Below are positions 30,145 to 39,989 of a stretch of 64,000 bases of DNA, piece by piece. The DNA comes from Stentor coeruleus. Lineage: Eukaryota > Ciliophora > Heterotrichea > Heterotrichida > Stentoridae. How positions within the stretch are numbered: position 1 is the first letter of the stretch; every line of letters begins with the position of its first letter. The notes beneath the pieces are model-generated. The model did not search any database, was not told the DNA's origin, and saw only the letters and a program-made list of their open reading frames with translations. The DNA is taken from the NCBI GenBank assembly GCA_001970955.1, contig MPUH01000016.1:103597-167596 (forward strand), given 5' to 3'. A program made the translations under genes and the position numbers.

Positions 30145-32080
30145 ATGATAAACCCAACCCAAATTTCTTATATGGTCTTAGCCCCAATATCAGTAATTTG
30201 TGAATGTTTACTCCTATATGGGTTTTACAAACTAAAACAATTCAAAGCTCATCCTGAAATTCTCATATATTGGCAATGTTTATCCCAGTTAGTAATGGAC
30301 ATTCATTGGTTTACAGGTATAGAATCTATTCGAAGCTGGATGCCTAATACTTTATGTATGCTTCTAGGATCATTTTGTGTGTACTTTTATCTCCTAAGTT
30401 GGGATTACACCGTATTACTTTCAATCGAAATCTTGCTTAAAATCCGAAATCCACATAAAACCAAATACAAACAAAGAAGATTTTGGTATCATACAATTTC
30501 CCATGTTACAAGTTTTGCTGCATTTTTATTCCTAGTCTTTAAAGGAGACAACAATGGAGAGTCTATTATGAAAACCTGTTTTGTTGAAGCAAGATCTTTA
30601 TATGAACTTGTTATTTTTATTCCAGTTTTTATCCATTTTCCAATTTGTGTTGGGGTTACAGTTTATACTATTTATATATCTTACAACACATTTTATTTGA
30701 ATTATTTAAAGTACAACATGCTTGTTGTTATTGCTTTTTCTATATCTTGGATGCCTATTTCTTTAGTTCATGGGCTTAGTTATTATGGTTTTAATATCGA
30801 AATACCTTTTTGGTTCCTTATGGTCAGGGATATATAGTTTGCTGTACTTCTTGGAGGTCCATCAGGAGGGATAATATTTTGTGCAAGGATGATGCAGAAA
30901 GGTTTGTTAAAAAAAATACTAGCATCTATTTTTACATCAAAACAAGAACTTGTATATGATATTTAGGATAGTTCATATGAAGATTATTGTATTGAAGAAT
31001 TTTCTAAGACTTTTGTTATTTCTTATTCTGAGTTTTTTACAAGCGTAACAGTTAAAGTAATAAAAAATATAGGCTATTGCGGATATTATTGTAGGATTAG
31101 CTAATGTACTTTTGAACTCAGAAAACTCAGAGCATAAGTAATTTTTATTAAGTAACCATGCGCATAGACAGTGGAATTTTACTATAAAAATACCTACTGA
31201 GACTAATTTTACTGTAATTCAATATAATATCCATGAATACAAAAATATTATGAATCATTTCAATCTTAATTATCATGATATTGCCGCGTATATTATATTT
31301 AGTTCTTTGAGCTCTAAAGATAATTTTATTGATATTGAAACTCGCTGTGAAAATATAGGTGGTAAAAGCGGAGCTTTTTTTTATTATACAAATGATAAGG
31401 AGTTTATATTGAAAACTATTACAAAATCTGAACTTCAAGTGCTTAAAATGATGACTGAAGGTTATGCAAAGAGAATAACGTCATCAACACAATCTTATTT
31501 AGCAAAGATTTTTGGGGCATTTAAAATCCAATCAGGAAAAACTATGCCTTTTCGAGTAATTCTTATGGAAAACTTAAGCTCTAGAATGAGATACCCTCTG
31601 ATTTTTGACCTTAAAGGAAGCCAAGCTGATAGAAGAGTTACATATTCTGCATATAATAATATTAGTCAAATGCCAAGAACAAAAGTTTATAAAGATATTG
31701 ACTTTTTTAATGTTGTATCTAGAATTCATATTGACAAAGAGGAAATGCCTGAGCTTATAAAAGCATTAAAACTTGACACAAAACTTTTAAAAGAATATTA
31801 TATTATGGATTATTCTCTACTTGTTATGTTACAAGAAATAGATATGGTTAGAGGGAGTAAAGTTGAAGGTAATGGATTTTTTAAATTCGATAAATATTTG
31901 GTTTATATAGGGATTATTGATTTTCTTCAGACTTATAATACAAAGAAAAAAATTGAAAGCAAATATAAAACTATAAAAGCTGGAGGAAGAACTAGTGTGT
32001 CTGCTATTTCTCCTCAACCTTATAGAAAAAGGTTTTTGAAACTTTTTAAAAGTGTTTTTACTTTAGATATGACTATGTGA
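30145..32080 (+). CDS. GPCR-PIPK fusion, copy 2, intact kinase motifs; 4 introns
   Basis: The exons are 30145-30822, 30838-30951, 30967-31056, 31073-31137 and 31153-32080, giving 624 aa. The introns are GTCAGGGATATATAG, GTATATGATATTTAG, GTAATAAAAAATATAG (16 nt) and GTAATTTTTATTAAG, at the same protein positions as in copy 1. Seven TM helices (1-260) are followed by a linker and a phosphatidylinositol-phosphate kinase domain to the end. Catalytic motifs are in place: FILKTITKSELQVLKMM with the ATP lysine, IFDLKGSQADRR, IMDYSLLVML, IGIIDFLQTYNTKKK, and the ISPQPYRKRF end. It should make a PIP2-type lipid downstream of an unknown ligand at the membrane (inference from the family). Stop is TGA. 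Confidence 0.9.
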
Positions 32081-32240
32081 AATATTATTAATTATAAAGA
32101 AGATGCTTAGTTTAATTTTATATCTTTAAATTATTATTGTCTTTACATTTGATATAAAGTTTTTTCTAAATATAATAATTTTTCTATAAATTATTTCGCC
32201 ATTAAGTTAATATTTTAGTATTATATTACTCTCTCAGAAC

Positions 32241-33437
32241 TTATGGCTCAGTTTCATTAAGATTTACATTTATGTACACTTCAACATAATCAATTTTACC
32301 TATGAATTTAGCATTTAATTGGGAAAAAGCTTCGCTTTTGCGTTCATTGAACTCATCAATCAATAAAAGATAAAATTTATTTGCCATATGTTTCTTAGTA
32401 GAAATCATAAAAACTATAAACAACTCAGAAATCCCAACGAAACATAACACAGCAGCCCAAGCAAAAAAAAGCCATTCAGATGTCATTCTTAATATTTGCA
32501 TGATCAACAATAATAATAAGCATCCAATAATACTAAGAAGAATAGCATGTATATGTTCTTGCTGAGATCTATTGAAATTATCAAGTATTTCTGAGAATTC
32601 TTTTAGTGCTGAATTAAGTTTTTCTTTTGCTATAACCGGAACATGAGCACTTGCTGAATTAAACCCTTTAGCAAAAGCATAATTATATCTCAAAGCTACT
32701 TTTTTTTCTTTAGGTTGTTGTTTATTTATATGTGAAAGTTTTTCTTCAATTTTCTGCATAGGACCAGTAAATGGTACGTATTTTCTTGAGTCATCTTCTT
32801 TATGGATTATTTTACTACTTGGAGGTAATTCTCTTCTTTCTACAGTTATTATGTGTTGTTTGCTGTAAGGGATTATTTCATATTTTAAGCTACCACCATA
32901 GTGTATATGTCGAGGAACTGGGTTTATAGGGTCTCCAAGTTCAGCGAAATGTGTGGTTTCTTCTTCAAATAACCTTGGAGGTAAAAGCTCATAATGGGCT
33001 TCTAGTTCAGATCTGTTGTTGTCATAGATTTCATGCCACTTGTCTTTATAAGGATTCAATTCTGATTGGGAAAAACACTGCTCTTGTCCTGAATATTGAA
33101 CATTATAAGGGGCAAATCTTAAATTTTTAGACTGAGTAATTTTAGGGTCGTTTTCTGCGAACACAAAAAGTGTTAAAACGCTAGAACTGTATATTTCCAA
33201 TTCACTACAGGCTATGGACATAAAACAATTTTCACAGTTTGAGATTTTACAAACACTTGATATAGGGCCTATGCGGATTGTGCAGTGATTACAGTTTTGG
33301 ATTTCTGCTTTTCCTACCCAATCATAGACACAAATTGTGCATTTGATTAGATCTTTTATTATACATTCTTCACCTCCTATAGACCCTGGCATTTTTACTA
33401 TAGTAGAGCCTGTTTCATTAGATATCACAAGTGCCAT
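32241..33437 (-). CDS. TBCC/RP2-like domain protein with two C-terminal TM helices
   Basis: 398 aa. Residues 1-150 read as the beta-helix of the tubulin cofactor C / RP2 family: repeated short strands with Cys pairs (NCNHCTIRIGPISSVCKISNC), then ACSELEIYSS, FVFAENDPKITQSKNLRFAPYNVQYS and a KWHEIYD segment matching the RP2 W-x-x-IHDF region. In RP2 and TBCC an arginine finger follows ACQQF; here that position is Glu, so GAP activity toward tubulin or Arl3 is unlikely. A middle charged region (150-290) leads to two TM helices (about 297-320 and 325-347) and a cytosolic tail. A membrane-anchored TBCC domain is unusual; TBCCD1-like or RP2-like roles at basal bodies are only inferred. Confidence 0.78.
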   Translation of the reverse strand: MALVISNETGSTIVKMPGSIGGEECIIKDLIKCTICVYDWVGKAEIQNCNHCTIRIGPISSVCKISNCENCFMSIACSELEIYSSSVLTLFVFAENDPKITQSKNLRFAPYNVQYSGQEQCFSQSELNPYKDKWHEIYDNNRSELEAHYELLPPRLFEEETTHFAELGDPINPVPRHIHYGGSLKYEIIPYSKQHIITVERRELPPSSKIIHKEDDSRKYVPFTGPMQKIEEKLSHINKQQPKEKKVALRYNYAFAKGFNSASAHVPVIAKEKLNSALKEFSEILDNFNRSQQEHIHAILLSIIGCLLLLLIMQILRMTSEWLFFAWAAVLCFVGISELFIVFMISTKKHMANKFYLLLIDEFNERKSEAFSQLNAKFIGKIDYVEVYINVNLNETEP

Positions 33438-33980
33438 GGATAATCTACTCTTATATATTTATGTAAATATTTATTCTATATAAAACATGCTGTATATTCT
33501 TGGCTTTTATATTTATATGATTAGAAAAACATGAGTTTTTATTAAAATAAATGCTGAATGGATTGAATATAATCACTTGGAATTTTATTTAGATATATGG
33601 TTATACTTAGGTTTATAGGCTTTGAATTTTAATTGTCATTGTTTTCATCAAAGAAGAATTATTTTCACCCATTTCATCATTTAGCACCTTCAATGTTTTT
33701 TTTTTTTATCATTACCAGTTCATCAAAGTGTGTTTATAGCTTTATATATTTAGGTTTTGTATATACTATAAATCATGAATCTTATTATTTTTTCAAACTC
33801 AAAAGTACATAATTTTTTCTGCCTCTATATAAAAGTGCATTAGATTTCAAAGCATTAATAAATGTGTTTTAAGTTATTCTTTATATATTCTACAACATAC
33901 CAAATATCAAAAGCAATAAAAACAACAAAAAAACTCATAAAAAAATACTATAAGCTACAAAAATGACCCTATCTCCAATC
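33438..33980. other. intergenic region
   Basis: A/T-rich, with a T run near 33690. No frame over 50 codons and no RNA recognised. It is the promoter side of the TBCC gene and the 3' side of the next reverse-strand gene. Confidence 0.4.
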
Positions 33981-34364
33981 CTAACTAAATTTATTTTTAT
34001 ATTTCTTCCTCGTTCCTCTAAGTAGATTATCAATATGTGCTAGACTTCTTTCAAGTTCTTTTTGTTTTTTATCTTCTACAGTCGAAACTTCTTTATCTTT
34101 TTCACACCTACACGCAATGATTTTTTGATACTTCACATTAAGATCCCTTATAGTTTTTTTAATAAAAGCTTCTTCTTTGCTAATTCGACTTAAATCTTCT
34201 TCCCATTGCTTAAGATCTTTTTGTGATGCTCGCCATATAAGCTTTTTGAGTTTTGGTTTTTCTACTCGAGTAAGACTAGGAGATAATCCTGGTGTTGTCA
34301 TATTTTTCGACGAAAAATTACTTGTTATATTTGATTTTCGCAAATTCCTAAGGAAAAAATACAT
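33981..34364 (-). CDS. small coiled-coil protein, unknown
   Basis: 127 aa. A basic N-terminus with a Ser/Pro patch (TTPGLSPS) is followed by a helical, charged region from about residue 40 (WRASQKDLKQWEEDLSRISKEE), with a CRC motif near 86, and a basic end. No known family. The true start may be the second Met (residue 22, position 34301). A clean frame and typical codon use support it; its small size lowers confidence. Confidence 0.6.
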   Translation of the reverse strand: MYFFLRNLRKSNITSNFSSKNMTTPGLSPSLTRVEKPKLKKLIWRASQKDLKQWEEDLSRISKEEAFIKKTIRDLNVKYQKIIACRCEKDKEVSTVEDKKQKELERSLAHIDNLLRGTRKKYKNKFS

Positions 34365-34394
34365 TTGGTAGAGTTTGATTTTTTTTATAAAAAA

Positions 34395-34399
34395 TGGCT

Positions 34400-34430
<31 letters not shown>

Positions 34431-34474
34431 ATAGCGCCTTAAGCTACCGCCTTAGACCACTCGGCCAAACAACC
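34395..34474 (-). tRNA. tRNA-Leu (anticodon AAG)
   Basis: The reverse strand reads GGTTGTTTGGCCGAGTGGTC at its 5' end. The seven-base acceptor pairs GGTTGTT with AGCAGCC (three G-C, two A-T, two G-T), and the discriminator is A. The D arm is GGCCGAGTGGTC. The anticodon arm GTAGC-TTAAGGC-GCTAT gives loop TTAAGGC and anticodon AAG. A long variable arm (type II, TTCCGAAAGG) and the T arm GTGGGTTCAAATCCCAC follow. A type II arm and A73 fit tRNA-Leu. CCA is not encoded, and a run of six T lies just downstream as the Pol III terminator. No intron. Confidence 0.95.
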
Positions 34475-34630
34475 TTATTGATTTTTTATATTGGATATGA
34501 TAATTATAGAGAAGGGGGTTTATAAATAATGGCAAAAGTTTAGTTGTGTAAAGTATATGATGCTAGTTAGTTAGTTAGTTAAAAGTTTATCGCCAACCAT
34601 TAAAAACTATCCCATTTCACAAAATATAAT

Positions 34631-35425
34631 ATGTCATCTATATACCTAAAACTATCGAAACTAGGTGACTTATCAAATGCTGTTAATAGTTTGAAAGCTA
34701 TACAAAGTAATGTAAATTCCACTTAGAAAGTTCAGCTCTGTTTAAAAAATGAAGGGATCTTTCTCATAGCCTATAGTTCATCTCGCAATATAATTGGTGA
34801 AGCTTTCATACGTAACCTTGAATTTGATGTCTACCAAATCTCCAATGAACTAGAAATCAGCCTTGACTTTCCTTCCTTCAGATCAGTCCTAAAATCAATA
34901 TCCAAGTCAAGTCCAGGAGCATCAATTACTTTAGAATATCCATGTAAAGATAACAAATTACTTATCCTAACAGAATCAGAATCCTCAATTAGCCAATTCT
35001 TCCTTATAACATATGAACCACAACCTCAAGATCATCTTGATATATCAGGTTCTATAATCGCATCAATGAAATTCTCAGATACAAAAATTATCAAACAAGC
35101 ATTAGAAGTTGCTTGCCATAGTAAATCCGAATCAGAAGTTTTTTTAATCTTTAGTACAAGAAAACCTATGCTATATTTTACAAGAGAGGATACAATAACA
35201 GATATTAAAACAAAAGTAACTGTCCCATATGTTGAACATGTTGAGTCTCAAATTGCTAGAGACTGTAAAAAAACTTATTCAGCCAAAGTTCTTAAAGGAA
35301 TAGCTAATTTCCCTAAATGCAAAGAAGTAGAAGTTAAAATGCATGAAGAAGGAGTTTTAGAAATAGAAGTTAGTGTTAGTGCCAATACACTTGTCAGGCA
35401 TTTTATTAATCCATGTGATAACTAA
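34631..35425 (+). CDS. RAD1: RAD1, 9-1-1 checkpoint clamp subunit; 1 intron
   Basis: The exons are 34631-34711 and 34727-35425 around the 15-nt intron GTAAATTCCACTTAG (34712-34726), giving 259 aa. Without splicing only the C-terminal part is an open frame. The sequence follows the two-domain sliding-clamp pattern of Rad1. It has an N-terminal LKAIQ helix, KNEGIFLIAYSSSRNIIGEAFI, the inner strand YQISNELEISLDFPSFRSVLKSI, LEYPCKDNKLLILTES, the interdomain EPQPQDHLDISGS, and a second domain ending ANTLVRHFINPCDN (family F-x-EY-x-x-PD). Rad1 with Rad9 and Hus1 forms the DNA-damage clamp. PCNA and Hus1 are the alternatives; PCNA is ruled out by the lack of its PIP-pocket motifs. The stop is 3 nt from the next ATG. 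Confidence 0.75.
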
Positions 35426-35428
35426 TAA

Positions 35429-36253
35429 ATGGGAAACAACTTGACTATTCTTAAGATCTTTGCTGAAAATAAAGCTAGACCTGGAATGCGAGTTTGTATC
35501 ACTGGTGCATCATCAGGTATTGGTAAAGAAATATCAATCCAATATGCAAAAAGAGGCTACAAGCTCATGCTTTCAGGAAGAGATAAAAAATCTCTAATTG
35601 ATACACAGATAACTTGTTTAAGCCTTGGAAGCAAACAGGTTGAAATTTGTCAGACTGATGTAAGATTACAAGAACAATGTGTAGCACTTATAGAAAAAAC
35701 TGTATCTCTGCTTGGGGGAATTGATATTTTAGTTCTCTGCGCTGGGGTGTCTGCATATCAGCTTTTTAATGATATAACAGATATAAATATTTTTAGTGAA
35801 GTTTTACAAACGAATTTCTTTGGATATCTTTATTGTACTTATGCAGCTATGAAGTACTTAAAAGAATCTAAAGGTCAAATATTAGTCATTTCTAGTATAT
35901 CAGGAGAAATTGGACTTCCTTTTAGAAGTGCTTATTGTACTTCAAAATTTGCAGTGACTGGGTTTTTCGAGTCTTTACGTAGTGAGATGGATCAAGAAGT
36001 TGTGGCGATTACAATTGTTTGCCCACCGTCAGTGAGGACTAATTTAAGAAGCAATTCATTGATTAAATTGGATGGGGAAAAAGATAATGAATATAGAATT
36101 AATGTGGAAGAATGTGTTAGAGATATTTTAGCTGCTGCTGATAGGAGAGCAAGGAAAATATTTTTTCCACTTAAGGTATATTTTGCAGTCTATTGCAGAC
36201 CTTTTTTCCCTGATATTGTTGATAAGAGACTTAAAAAAGCTGCAAAGTTATAA
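35429..36253 (+). CDS. short-chain dehydrogenase/reductase (SDR)
   Basis: 274 aa with a classical Rossmann fold. It has TGASSGIG (T25-G32), a strand pair with an SGRDKKSL basic position that suggests NADP(H), LCAGVSAY in place of NNAG, the Asn of TNFFGYL, catalytic Ser in VISSISGE, and Y169-C-T-S-K173. Length and C-terminal membrane-active segment (KVYFAVYCRPFFPDI) resemble the DHRS7 / 11-beta-HSD-like group. The first ATG gives MGNNLT, an acceptable myristoylation context; an internal Met (residue 20, 35486) just before the first strand is the other candidate start and would leave a 60-nt gap after RAD1. Substrate unknown. Confidence 0.9.
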   Translation: MGNNLTILKIFAENKARPGMRVCITGASSGIGKEISIQYAKRGYKLMLSGRDKKSLIDTQITCLSLGSKQVEICQTDVRLQEQCVALIEKTVSLLGGIDILVLCAGVSAYQLFNDITDINIFSEVLQTNFFGYLYCTYAAMKYLKESKGQILVISSISGEIGLPFRSAYCTSKFAVTGFFESLRSEMDQEVVAITIVCPPSVRTNLRSNSLIKLDGEKDNEYRINVEECVRDILAAADRRARKIFFPLKVYFAVYCRPFFPDIVDKRLKKAAKL

Positions 36254-36329
36254 TAGTTAGATATTATTTTTTAAATGAAAGAAATGATGAATTAAAAAGT
36301 TTGATATTTGATATAGTTTTATAAATATT

Positions 36330-38069
36330 ATGAAAGGAACTTTAACTCAGCTTTATTGGCCAAGAAGTTGTTTGAATAAAGAAGGATATATTATTGGATG
36401 GTCTATTCGGGGTTTTACATGCTGTGTTATATGTGTAGTTAAATCAAGTTTTGATCAACTAAATGAGTCACTTAAGAAATTAGGTGAAAAAGCAGAAATA
36501 CTTGGGATTGTTGGGAAAGAATATGAACAAGATACAGCAAGGACCAAAGCGGATTTATGGATCACAGCTGAAAGCTCAGAAGATAAAGTTTCGATAATGG
36601 AGCTTCATTGTTGTGGATACAAATATAAAGCAAATGCCCATATAATATTTTTTGATGACGCAGAAGCAAGTAAAAACAACTGCGCATTTTTGTGCCCAGG
36701 GATTTTCCATAGAGAAGTGCTAAATTATTCATCCAAAATAAAAAAATCTGAATTGTCAACATTCCAAATAGTCTGCCAGAAAATGAACAGGTCATGTTTT
36801 GTCCAGCAAATGCTTAAAAATGAAATAAACCTCAGTACACAAGGAGTATCAAGAAAAAAAAATGAAGATAGTTGGGGAAGTGCTCTTATATACATAATGA
36901 AAGATTTTGGGGAATTATGTTATACCCTATACACATTCAAAATTTCAATAATCGGCTGTTCAATACAAGAACTCCCATTTCGTAGTCAATTCATCCAACA
37001 ACTAATTTCAAGATTATGGCTTTTAAGAATCTGGGAAAGTAACAAAAGGCATCTAAAGCCAAAATTTTCTTCACCATTTATATGCAGAACTTATAACAAT
37101 AGTTATATTCGAGTAAAATCAGCTTTATTCACAATCTGGGCTGACTTTTTATTTGGGTTAATATTTTTGTTTATTTTACATTTATTTTCTACTGATGCTT
37201 TGGTTGTTGTCCATACTTTAGGATCAACTATTCATATTGAGGTCCTTAAATCAGAAGTTAATTGGCTTATGGGATTACCAGCTGGATTTAAACCAAATGA
37301 AGCTTTAGACAATGCGGTTGGGAGTAACATACTGATTTTAATCAATTCTTGGAATTATGTGACTACATATTTAACTAGGTTTGAAGGGGAAATTGTTCAG
37401 TTTTTTGCTATTTTCGGGCTTTTTGGTATAAGTTTTCAGCTTGCACTTCTGTCTGATCTTGTAGATTTCTGCACTTTACATATGTAAGATATAGTTAGAC
37501 ATTATATTTATGTTCTTGTTGGCAAAGTGTATTATTGGCAAGTTAGATCAATTTTCTCATTGTGTAGGCTTATTATTGGACAGAAAAAAAATGTGTTGAA
37601 AAATGTAATGGATATTTAGAGAATAGATAAAGGGAAATTTGAAATTGATGAGATATTACTTGGAGCACTTATTGTGACGGGACTTATGTTTTTGTACCCT
37701 ACTATTGCTATGTATTATTTATGTTTTGTTAGTATTTGGCTTAGTATTCAAGCTTTACAACTTATGTTAATGTGTTTGTTGGTTGTAGTTAATCATTTAC
37801 CGATATATCTTATTTTTGGGTATTTTGTTGAACCTTGGCTTTTTATGAAAAGTGTGTATTTTGAAATTATTGATCAACCACAGATGACTGAGTTTCCTAC
37901 TAATTATTTGATGATGAAAACTCAAAAGCATTCATTTTTATCATTGTTTTCTGGACTTGTCCAAAACCTTTTAAAACAAATTAGTGAGTTGGTAAACTTC
38001 AGTATTGTAAAGCACATTGTTTTTGGGACGAGAATACCTCGAACTAAGTGTTTTGAAAGTAAATACTAA
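36330..38069 (+). CDS. PIGQ: PIG-Q/GPI1, GPI-GlcNAc transferase subunit; 2 introns
   Basis: The exons are 36330-37483, 37499-37604 and 37620-38069, giving 569 aa. Introns: GTAAGATATAGTTAG at 37484-37498 and GTAATGGATATTTAG at 37605-37619. Both contain in-frame stops, so unspliced sequence looks like two separate genes. The N-terminus LYWPRSCL-x-x-EGYIIGWSI is the Gpi1 signature. The C-terminal part joined by splicing reads Tyr-Val-Leu-Val-Gly-Lys...LFRL-like CRLIIGQKKNVLKNRIDKGKFEIDEILLG, then LMFLYPTIAMYYL, with several TM helices (family LFRGKK-x-NVLR-x-RID...LLLGT, P-T). It belongs to the ER complex (with PIG-A, C, H, P) that starts GPI-anchor synthesis, needed for ciliate surface proteins. 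Confidence 0.9.
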
Positions 38070-38217
38070 CAAAATTTCATTAGGAACTAAGCATATAATC
38101 TTTATTCTCCTTATATATATTTCTCTAATATCTCATTTCCTAAAAAATAAAAACTAAAAAAAGTAATTTATTAGCAACAAAAATTATAAATTTTCTATAT
38201 ACATAATAAACTTATTT

Positions 38218-39705
38218 TTAAACCCCAGTCCACCTTTCACGAGCCAGATTAACTAATGCATTCGGGTGTTTAAGGGCTAATTTTTCTACTAGCCAGTTAA
38301 TTTCCCCAGGCATTTTTTCCTGGCTTTTATGCAATGTAAACCAATACAACAAACACCCTGCATACAAAAAGAAAATCGTCTCAACTACTTTGGAAGTTTG
38401 AGAAATTATGTTATTCAAAAGCTTTTTCCTCAATACTGTTATGCTAATCTCACTAATATCAAAGGCAATCAGAATAAAAGCCATACCATTGTCAAGACTA
38501 TATTTAAAAACTTCTCTAAAAGTTTCAGAAAGATATCTTTCAAAAAATAATAACTGTAATAATCCTAAAGCTGCCACATCATGTTTAAGATCACTCTCAT
38601 AAGGATTACATTTACTAAACCCTAAATCAGTCCAAATATCTTTATTATCTGTATAATTAGATATTTTTTCATAAATACTTACTAGAAGTCTTTCATGGAA
38701 TAAATCTCCTGAAATAAACCCTGAATATGCAAAAATTATAAGTTTTTCACATAGTTCTAAAGCATCTTCATCAAGTTCTTGTTTTTTTATACAACAAAAT
38801 TTATCTTTCCAGCTTTTAATCCAAAGTCCATCACTTATGTATTCAAGTTTTAAAGATTTAAATATCGAATAGGCTTCTTCGAAATTCAAAGATAAAACAT
38901 TTTCTGTGTTATCTGAGAATTTTAAAGGTAAACTATTTCTCATTATTGATTTCTCAGAAGTATCATCCTGATTACGATTTGTTAAAGGAAGGGATATAGA
39001 AGATACATGATTAATAAGTATACTATCAGTTGATACATTTTTGATAATATTAGGACATTGTGAATTCTCAGAAAGTAAACTTTCTCTATCATTTTTAAGA
39101 GTAAGGGAAATTTCTGGAGGCATATTTTGTTCAGAAAGAGAGTTTTCTTCAGCAATAGCACTGATTTCTATAGAATTTTCTCTAAAATTAAACCCTGACC
39201 GAGCTGAGAGTTGTGGGTTTTCATTTGTTTCGATAAAAGGGTTGCTGCAATTGTGTTCATATTTCTCAACTACTCGAGAAAAACTACATCCTTTTTGAGA
39301 TGAAATCAAATTTGAACCTGGAGATTGAAAACTTATACTCACAGGATTAACGATGATTTTAGTTGTAGACATTAGAGGGATTTCGGTTTTACATGGACTC
39401 AAATCGTTAATAGAAGAAAGTTTTTTATAGATGTCACTTTGTAAGCTTTTAACTGAACTTGATGGTTTTAATTTTATTAGATATTGTGGATTTAAAGGAT
39501 CTGTATTACAAGGTTCTTTGTAGGGGCTTTCATGTTTTGTGTTTGGTGTATGATTGGTAGACTCTTCTTGTAATGATATTCTTTTTACTATAGGAATAGC
39601 TGGACTGATTGTTTTGTCCTGATCTCTGAAAATTGGGTATTTAAAAGACTTTCTTCTTCGATAGGTCGAGGATTTATTCAGTTGCGGGATAGCTTTGAAA
39701 CTCAT
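38218..39705 (-). CDS. ELMO/CED-12 domain protein
   Basis: 495 aa. The first 265 residues are Ser/Asn/Pro-rich and look disordered, with basic N-terminus RRRKSFKYP. Residues about 270-490 form an ELMO domain: helices with FERLLVSIYEKIS-like pattern, then KDIWTDLGFSKCNPYESDL (family W-x-x-IGFQG-x-xP-x-TD), ALGLLQLLFFE (family GLL-x-LL-x-F), and MAFILIAFDIS (family PFA-x-x-x-IN-x-T). ELMO-domain proteins act as Arf/Arl GTPase-activating factors (ELMOD) or in Rac activation (ELMO). The ELMOD arginine (W-R/K-x-x-GFQ) is not obvious here. Convergent with PIG-Q (148 bp). Confidence 0.8.
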   Translation of the reverse strand: MSFKAIPQLNKSSTYRRRKSFKYPIFRDQDKTISPAIPIVKRISLQEESTNHTPNTKHESPYKEPCNTDPLNPQYLIKLKPSSSVKSLQSDIYKKLSSINDLSPCKTEIPLMSTTKIIVNPVSISFQSPGSNLISSQKGCSFSRVVEKYEHNCSNPFIETNENPQLSARSGFNFRENSIEISAIAEENSLSEQNMPPEISLTLKNDRESLLSENSQCPNIIKNVSTDSILINHVSSISLPLTNRNQDDTSEKSIMRNSLPLKFSDNTENVLSLNFEEAYSIFKSLKLEYISDGLWIKSWKDKFCCIKKQELDEDALELCEKLIIFAYSGFISGDLFHERLLVSIYEKISNYTDNKDIWTDLGFSKCNPYESDLKHDVAALGLLQLLFFERYLSETFREVFKYSLDNGMAFILIAFDISEISITVLRKKLLNNIISQTSKVVETIFFLYAGCLLYWFTLHKSQEKMPGEINWLVEKLALKHPNALVNLARERWTGV

Positions 39706-39989
39706 AGTTTTTGATTTATTATAGGCTTCGATTGAAATATGGCTGAAACTGATAAGCCTAGACTCAAAAAATACTTAAAAACTAAAGTAAATCTGGGTTT
39801 ATGATACAATTATACCTAATAAAAAGTTATCATTATCAACAAAATCTTTTATTTAAACTTAAAAATTGATAATAAAATCCTTATTTTATTATCAAAAACC
39901 CAAATAAAAACCTAAACATCATTCTATCTATAATTTTCTTTTACCATAATCCCTATAAACATATCAAAATTATTATAAAATACATAAAA

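Noticed and set aside
37674-38069. Separate 131-aa membrane protein
   Set aside because: It is the third exon of PIG-Q/GPI1 once the two 15-nt introns are removed.
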